In this document: in pieces, positions 37,502 to 41,601 of the stretch | How positions within the stretch are numbered: position 1 is the first letter of the stretch | Layout of the letters: each line of letters starts with the position of its first letter | Position numbers and translations under genes: made by a program | IMG/VR virus record: IMGVR_UViG_3300017928_000005 | Span: 1 to 41,601 of that record | DNA length: 41,601 nt | Reading direction: 5' to 3' (one strand) | From: a virus | The notes under the pieces: model-generated | What the model saw: only the letters and a program-made list of their open reading frames with translations | Told to the model about the DNA's origin: nothing | The model's database searches: none

Positions 37502-38550
37502 TGCCGCTCCTCATCATCGAGACGAAGACGTCGGGCGAGGACATCACGCCCGGCAGCGCTTACTGGCGCCGGATCCGGATGGACCCGCAGATCGGCGTCT
37601 ACCTGCGCGCCGCGACGCAGGCGGGGCTCGACCCCGTCGGCATAGGCTACGACGTGCTGGGAAAGGTCGCCCTGCGGCCGCTGAAGGCGACCCCGCCGGA
37701 GTCTCGCAAGTACACCAAGCCTACCAAGACCGAGCCGTCGCGCCTGTACGCCAACCAGCGCGACCGCGACGAGACTCCCGAGGAGTACGGTGCGCGGTGC
37801 CTCGCGGCCATCGCCGCCGAGCCGGACGCGTACTACCAGCGCGCGCTGCCGGTGCGCCTGCTACAGGAGCAGCACGACGGGGCGGTCGACGTCTGGCAGA
37901 CGGCTCGGACGATGCGCGAGGCGCACCGGCTCAACGTCTTCCCGCGCAACCCGGACTCGTGCTTCTCGTGGAGCCGGGCGTGCGACTTCCTGCCCGCGTG
38001 CTGCGGGGACGTGCCCCTCGACGACCCGCTGCTCTTCCGGAGGGAGGAGAAGGACCACGAGGAGCTGGAGGACGTCTTCGAGGACGACCGCGCGGTGCTC
38101 ACGCAGTCGAGCATGCGCACGTTCCGCGCGTGCCCGCGGCGATACCAGATCCGCTACGTACTGCACCTGCGGCCGGTGCTCCGGTCCGAGGCGCTGCGGA
38201 CCGGGTCGAGCGTGCACCGGGCCGTCGAGGCGCTGCGCAAGGGTTACCCGCTCGACGAGGCCCTGCTCAAGCTCGACCACGAGGACCCGTTCGACTACGA
38301 GCGCGAGCGGGCGATGGTCGTCGGCTACGTGGCGCGCTGGGGCGACCCGACGCGGGGCATCGTGGCCGTCGAGAAGCAGTTCGAGGTGGACCTCGTCAAC
38401 CCGGAGACGGGCGCGCCGTCGCGCACGTTCCGGCTGGCGGGCAAGATGGACGCTCTCTACGAGGGCGACCCGCGCGACTTCATAAACGCGCGGCATCCCG
38501 GCGTAGGCCAGAGCGCGGGTCCGAATCCCGCGGCCGGGGCGGAGGTGTGA
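37501..38550 (+). CDS. RecB/Cas4-type PD-(D/E)xK nuclease, circularly permuted (349 aa)
   Basis: The family is normally ordered: CPRRY start, SVH, GKMD (Asp), ExK strand, QxxxY, then a Cys-rich end (PRNPDAC...CxFxxxC). Here residues 1-190 contain the later part (IETKTSG E7/K9, DPQIGVY Q30/Y34, ETPEEYGAR, PRNPDSCFSWSRACDF, DDPLLF) and residues 198-324 the earlier part (LTQSSMRTFRACPRRYQIRY, SVH239, PETGAPSRTF, GKMD317). The cut is between EGDP and PLLIIETK, i.e. between the Asp and ExK strands of the active site. Cys 154, 161, 167 and 211 could hold a 4Fe-4S cluster. The last 25 residues are non-homologous. ATG 37501 overlaps the upstream stop. Confidence 0.85.
   Translation: MPLLIIETKTSGEDITPGSAYWRRIRMDPQIGVYLRAATQAGLDPVGIGYDVLGKVALRPLKATPPESRKYTKPTKTEPSRLYANQRDRDETPEEYGARCLAAIAAEPDAYYQRALPVRLLQEQHDGAVDVWQTARTMREAHRLNVFPRNPDSCFSWSRACDFLPACCGDVPLDDPLLFRREEKDHEELEDVFEDDRAVLTQSSMRTFRACPRRYQIRYVLHLRPVLRSEALRTGSSVHRAVEALRKGYPLDEALLKLDHEDPFDYERERAMVVGYVARWGDPTRGIVAVEKQFEVDLVNPETGAPSRTFRLAGKMDALYEGDPRDFINARHPGVGQSAGPNPAAGAEV
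38470..38538 (+). other. Hairpin and tRNA-3'-like element at the permutation junction
   Basis: Right after the break in the nuclease gene, CCGCGCG (38470-38476) and CGCGCGG (38487-38493) form a perfect 7-bp hairpin with a 10-base loop. Then CCCGGC (38497-38502) pairs with GCCGGG (38533-38538), enclosing a T-arm-like stem-loop GCGGG-TCCGAAT-CCCGC (38515-38531). It looks like a tRNA acceptor plus T-arm without the D and anticodon arms, coding for the non-homologous tail of the protein. This might be a remnant of a tRNA used as a recombination site; chance is also possible. Confidence 0.35.
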
Positions 38551-38552
38551 CG

Positions 38553-39500
38553 ATGGCAGTAGACCTGAAGCGGATCACGAAGGGAAAAGTGGAGCGGCCG
38601 CCGCGCGCGGTCTTCTACGGGTTCGAGGGCGTCGGCAAGACCACGCTGGCGGCCGGGGCGCCGAACGTGTTCTTCCTCGACGCCAACCAGGGCAGCCACA
38701 AGCTCAACGTCGAGCGCGTGGTGCCGGAGTCGTGGGACGAGGCGTTCGAGTGGCTGGAGGCCATCGAGCACGGCCACGTCAAGTGCGACAACGTCGCGCT
38801 CGACGTGCTCTCGGACTTCGAGAACATGAGCCACGCGAAGCTTTTCCCCAACAGCACGATCTCCAAGTACGAGGGCGGCTACGGCAAGGGCGACGACGTG
38901 GCCTTGATGGAGTGGCGCCGGCTGCTCGCCCAACTCGAGCGCGTGTGGCTGCGCGGCAAGGGGGTCATCTTCGTGGCCCACGCCCAGGTGAAGAAGTTCG
39001 AGGACCCCACCGGTCCCGGCTACGAGCGGTTCGAGCTGGCGTGCAGGAAGAACGTCGCGGCCCTCATCAAGGGCTGGAGCGACTACGTGCTGTTCGCGCG
39101 CGAGAGCGTGACGACCGTCGCCGAGAAGGGCAAGCCCACCCGGGCCACGACGACCGGCGAGCGGTGGCTCTACACCAAGCGCACGCCCGCCTACGACGCG
39201 AAGGCGCGCGGCACGGCCCTCTTCCCGGAGAAGATCCCGATGTCGTGGGACGAGTTCGCGAAGGCGATCCGCGAGGACGACGCGCGCGGCGAGCAGATGA
39301 AGCGCGAGCTGGACGCGATGCTCGCCGAGATCGACGACAGGGCGTACGAGAAGCAGGTCCGCGACTTCCTCGCGCAGTACCCGCCCGACAAGTACCCGAG
39401 CAGCCTGGTCGACTCGTTCAACCGGGTCCAGATCCGGCTCAACGAGAAGAAGTCCGGCCAGGCCGACGCGGAGAAGAAGCCCGCGCCCGCGGCGGCCTGA
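38553..39500 (+). CDS. Sak4-like RecA-fold ATPase (315 aa)
   Basis: Walker A GFEGVGKTT at residues 23-31, then VFFLDANQGSHKL and VALDVLSDFENM (Walker B region) are the pattern of phage Sak4 proteins, RecA-like ssDNA annealing ATPases. The C-terminal 60 residues are charged and end in an acidic/Pro-Ala tail (KKSGQADAEKKPAPAAA). In phages this gene is routinely next to a RecB-type nuclease and an SSB, as here. Its ATG has GGAGG upstream. Confidence 0.88.
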   Translation: MAVDLKRITKGKVERPPRAVFYGFEGVGKTTLAAGAPNVFFLDANQGSHKLNVERVVPESWDEAFEWLEAIEHGHVKCDNVALDVLSDFENMSHAKLFPNSTISKYEGGYGKGDDVALMEWRRLLAQLERVWLRGKGVIFVAHAQVKKFEDPTGPGYERFELACRKNVAALIKGWSDYVLFARESVTTVAEKGKPTRATTTGERWLYTKRTPAYDAKARGTALFPEKIPMSWDEFAKAIREDDARGEQMKRELDAMLAEIDDRAYEKQVRDFLAQYPPDKYPSSLVDSFNRVQIRLNEKKSGQADAEKKPAPAAA

Positions 39501-39550
39501 GAGTGTCTGAGTGAAGTGACCGAATTGTAGAACAAGGAGACCCGACCACC
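39501..39550 (+). other. Short spacer before the ssDNA-binding-type gene
   Basis: A 50-base gap with GAACAAGGAGACC ahead of ATG 39551. AAGGAG is a good Shine-Dalgarno ten bases before the start. No hairpin followed by a T-run and no convincing promoter are visible. Confidence 0.5.
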
Positions 39551-40072
39551 ATGAGCAACACACCCCCCGTCCCCCAGGCGCCGACCCAGTCGCCCACCGC
39601 CAAGCCCACCGACCCGAAGGAGGGCCGGTACAAGGCCAAGGCGGTGACGCCCGACGCGACCGGCGCGCCGCACGAGTTCGGCAAGAGCAAGCAGGGCACC
39701 CCCGAGCTGCTCGTCCACCTGTTCCTGCCCGACCTGCAGCGCACGTACGTCTCGCCGCTGTACTTCTCGGCGGACGCCGCCCCGTACTCCGAGGAGCGGC
39801 TGCGCGCGCTCGGGTGCGCGGACATCACGACGCTCGCCGGCATCGACGCCAACGAGGTCGACGTGGAGCTGAAGTACGAGTTCTACGACGGCAAGTGGCG
39901 CATGAAATGCCAGATCCTCTCCGGCGGCGGCGTCTTCCACACGTCGAACCCGATGCCGGGCGGCGGCAAGGAGTTCGCGGCGAACATCCAGGCGACGCTC
40001 GGTCGGCCGGTCAACCTCGGCGGGGCGCCCGCGACCGGTAACGGGTCGGGCGCTCCCAAGCCCCCGTTCTGA
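39551..40072 (+). CDS. Probable ssDNA-binding-type protein (173 aa)
   Basis: Follows a Sak4-like gene and has the look of the small beta-rich proteins found there in phage recombination modules: an N-terminal flexible stretch (NTPPVPQAPTQSPTAKPTDP), then strands such as RYKAKAVTPDATGAPHEFG, LLVHLFLPDLQRTYVSPLYF and VDVELKYEFYDGKWRMK. The OB-fold is inferred; no direct motif. It could be a phage SSB. Good Shine-Dalgarno AAGGAG. Confidence 0.65.
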   Translation: MSNTPPVPQAPTQSPTAKPTDPKEGRYKAKAVTPDATGAPHEFGKSKQGTPELLVHLFLPDLQRTYVSPLYFSADAAPYSEERLRALGCADITTLAGIDANEVDVELKYEFYDGKWRMKCQILSGGGVFHTSNPMPGGGKEFAANIQATLGRPVNLGGAPATGNGSGAPKPPF

Positions 40073-40073
40073 G

Positions 40074-40391
40074 GTGCTTAGGCGCGGGAGGGCGGTCGAC
40101 GTCGCCGACCTGGGCGACGCCGACCTCCTCGAGCGCGTGCTCGCCCGGAGCGACCTCGACTCGACCGAGCGCGCCGCGTTCGACGGGATGCTGGGTACGA
40201 TCCTGCAGCGCGTCGAGCAGTACGGCGACGACGCGTACCCGCTGACCGAGCCGCAGCGGCGGTGGGCCGAGATGGTCGCTGTCCGCGAGAAGTCGCGGCT
40301 GACGGGCGAGGAGTTCGCCGAGGTGGTGCGCGCCACGATCGGAAGGGACTTGAGGTTGCGCGAGCGCGAGAGAGTCACGGAGGACGACTGA
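40074..40391 (+). CDS. Hypothetical protein (105 aa)
   Basis: GTG 40074 follows the previous stop by one base. Helical, charged protein: DVADLGDADLLERVLARS, YPLTEPQRRWAEMVAVRE, TGEEFAEVVRATIGRD. Stop overlaps the methylase ATG (TGATG). No family recognised. Confidence 0.6.
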   Translation: MLRRGRAVDVADLGDADLLERVLARSDLDSTERAAFDGMLGTILQRVEQYGDDAYPLTEPQRRWAEMVAVREKSRLTGEEFAEVVRATIGRDLRLRERERVTEDD

Positions 40392-41236
40392 TGGGACAGA
40401 CAGCCACCGCCACCACCGCAGAGCAGGCCCCCGCCGCACCGTTCCTGAAGTGGGCGGGAGGGAAGCGGCAGCTGCTGCCCGAGATCCGCGAGCACGTCCC
40501 CGCCGAGTTCGGTCGGTACTTCGAGCCCTTCGTCGGCGGAGGCGCGGTTTTCTTCGACCTGTTCGCCGCGGACCGGATCCGGTCTAGGTGCTACCTGGGC
40601 GACGTGAACGAGGAACTCACGACCACCTACGCGGCGGTCCGGGACCACGCGGACGCGGTCGTGTCATCCCTGCGCGCGCACGCGCGACGCCACTCCGATA
40701 GCTACTTCTACGAGGAGCGCGCGCGCCGGCCGACGACGCCGGCCCACGTCGCCGCGCGGATGATCTACCTCAACCGCACCTGCTACAACGGCGTCTACCG
40801 CGTCAACAAGAGCGGCGGGTTCAACGTCCCGATCGGCCGGTACGCGAACCCGACCGTGTGCGACGAGACTAACCTGCGCGCGTGCTCCGAGGCCCTCGAG
40901 TACGCGGAGGTGGTCTGCGGCGACTTCGCCTCCGTGCTGGCGACCGCCAGGAGCGGCGACTTCGCCTACTTCGACCCGCCGTACCTACCGGCGAGCGAGA
41001 CCGCCGACTTCACCGGCTTCACCGCCGCCGGGTTCAAGGCGTCCGACCACGAGCGCCTGGCGGAGTGCGCTCGTCGGCTCAAGGAGACCGGCGTGCGCGT
41101 GCTGCTGTCCAACGCGGACCTGCCCGCAGTCCGGGAGCTGTACCGCGGCTTCGAGGTGCGGGCCGTGAGGGCCCGCAGGAACATCAACAGCAAGGGCGGC
41201 AAGAGAGGGGACGTCGGTGAACTGCTCATCTGGTAG
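40391..41236 (+). CDS. dam: D12-class DNA adenine methylase (Dam-like, 281 aa)
   Basis: PFLKWAGGKRQLLPEI at residues 17-32 is the D12 (Dam) SAM-binding motif I region, FEPFVGGGAVFFDL follows, and DPPY at about residue 195 is catalytic motif IV. The rest (SNADLPAVRELY) fits the family. It methylates adenine in a short site, probably GATC by family knowledge. In a phage it may protect against host restriction or time packaging. Confidence 0.93.
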   Translation: MGQTATATTAEQAPAAPFLKWAGGKRQLLPEIREHVPAEFGRYFEPFVGGGAVFFDLFAADRIRSRCYLGDVNEELTTTYAAVRDHADAVVSSLRAHARRHSDSYFYEERARRPTTPAHVAARMIYLNRTCYNGVYRVNKSGGFNVPIGRYANPTVCDETNLRACSEALEYAEVVCGDFASVLATARSGDFAYFDPPYLPASETADFTGFTAAGFKASDHERLAECARRLKETGVRVLLSNADLPAVRELYRGFEVRAVRARRNINSKGGKRGDVGELLIW

Positions 41237-41248
41237 TGGGGTAGATCG

Positions 41249-41581
41249 ATGATGGACCCCACCGCGTTCGGCCGGCAACTCGAGCGGCTCATGGACGGCC
41301 ACGCCGACGACCTGTTCTGGCTGTCGCACGTCGAGGAGCTGTCGCCGTGCCAGCTAGGCGCGTTCTACGTGGCGGTGCGGCTCGGGGAGCGCAGGCGGAC
41401 GGAGAGGCGCGGCGGCGCCGGCGCGCTCGACCGGGTGCTCGACGCGCTCGGGATGTCTAGATCGTGGGTGGTGGGTGGGCCGCGCCACAGGGACCCGCGC
41501 TGCACGTGCGAGGCGATCCAGTCGGCGGACGCGACGAGGCACTTCAAGGAGTGCCCACTCCGCGCGGAGCACCCCAAGTGA
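41249..41581 (+). CDS. Hypothetical protein (110 aa)
   Basis: Two ATGs begin the gene; 41249 used. Helical N-terminal half (FGRQLERLMDGHADDLFW, LGAFYVAVRLGERRR), a DRVLDALGMSRSWVVGG middle and a C-terminal CTCEAIQSADATRHF followed by a final Cys, a possible metal site. No family recognised. Confidence 0.6.
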   Translation: MMDPTAFGRQLERLMDGHADDLFWLSHVEELSPCQLGAFYVAVRLGERRRTERRGGAGALDRVLDALGMSRSWVVGGPRHRDPRCTCEAIQSADATRHFKECPLRAEHPK

Positions 41582-41601
41582 GCGAGCGCGCGACCGACCT
41601 C
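41578..41601 (+). CDS. Start of a further gene, cut by window end
   Basis: GTG 41578 overlaps the upstream stop (GTGA), the standard coupling in this genome, and the frame VSERATDL stays open to the window end. Only eight codons are visible, so nothing further can be said. Confidence 0.4.

Noticed and set aside
38431-38539. A full tRNA gene at the nuclease 3' end
   Set aside because: The T-arm-like stem is good, but no D-arm or anticodon arm of normal length fits; a pairing of TCCGGCT upstream falls in conserved protein-coding sequence and is likely chance.
38457-39563. A 368-residue leftward frame opposite the Sak4-like gene
   Set aside because: Opposite a gene with an unmistakable Walker A motif; shadow of codon usage.
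1-41601. CRISPR arrays, integrase and insertion sequences
   Set aside because: No regularly spaced identical repeats with unique spacers, and no transposase or recombinase motifs, were seen on either strand.

Overview
The window looks like the early (replication and accessory) region of a high-GC tailed-phage-like genome of unidentified host, probably a metagenomic contig. Evidence for a phage: tightly packed small genes, most overlapping by ATGA, GTGA, TTGA or TGATG; a fused primase-helicase; an SF2 helicase; a RecB/Cas4-type nuclease next to a Sak4-like ATPase and an ssDNA-binding-type protein; a DnaQ-type exonuclease; a D12-class adenine methylase; two HNH endonucleases; a tRNA gene; and many small phage-type hypotheticals. 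There are no capsid, portal, terminase, tail, lysis or integrase genes here, so the phage assignment is inference and the host cannot be named.

Layout. (1) 1-17681 is read leftward. The extreme left end (1-326) is a near-perfect inverted duplication that breaks a gene and looks like a contig-end artefact; two G-run frameshifts lie nearby. 0.86-5.15 kb is an array of non-overlapping accessory genes (HWHG-type small protein, RyR domain, cupin-like, small Zn-binding and membrane proteins, then an RlaP-like nucleotidyltransferase with a metallophosphatase). Nearly every gap there carries one copy of the same ~20-bp repeat. From 5.15 to 17.7 kb the genes overlap and are mostly unknown, including proteins of 726, 800 and 571 aa. 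(2) A short divergent control region (17682-17773) separates this from the rightward block 17774-31222: small hypotheticals, a rhomboid-type membrane protease, a transglutaminase-like fold lacking its catalytic residues, a tRNA-Arg with its own promoter, a 699-aa protein with a C-terminal DUF2135-like domain, an HNH nuclease, a promoter-led structured RNA candidate, and a 1094-aa primase-helicase whose linker encodes iteron-like repeats. (3) 35738-31219 is leftward: a ribbon-helix-helix regulator, a small HTH protein, an SF2 helicase, a NUMOD4/HNH endonuclease, a UDG-fold protein and a frameshifted HEAGH metallopeptidase. Its last stop codon overlaps the primase stop in the tetranucleotide CTAG. 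(4) 35843 to the end is rightward: exonuclease, nuclease, Sak4-like ATPase, ssDNA-binding-type protein, Dam-like methylase.

How it fits together. Regions 3 and 4 plus the primase-helicase form a self-contained DNA replication and recombination module fired from the divergent 35.7-kb control region. The most unusual object is the RecB/Cas4-like nuclease (37501-38550), whose two halves are in the reverse of the usual order: a circular permutation cut exactly between the catalytic Asp strand and the ExK strand. Other points of interest are the repeat-punctuated cassette array on the left, the structured RNA upstream of the primase, the iteron-like cluster inside the primase gene, and two different membrane-protease families in one phage-like genome. 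All calls come from reading the sequence; no database searches were run.
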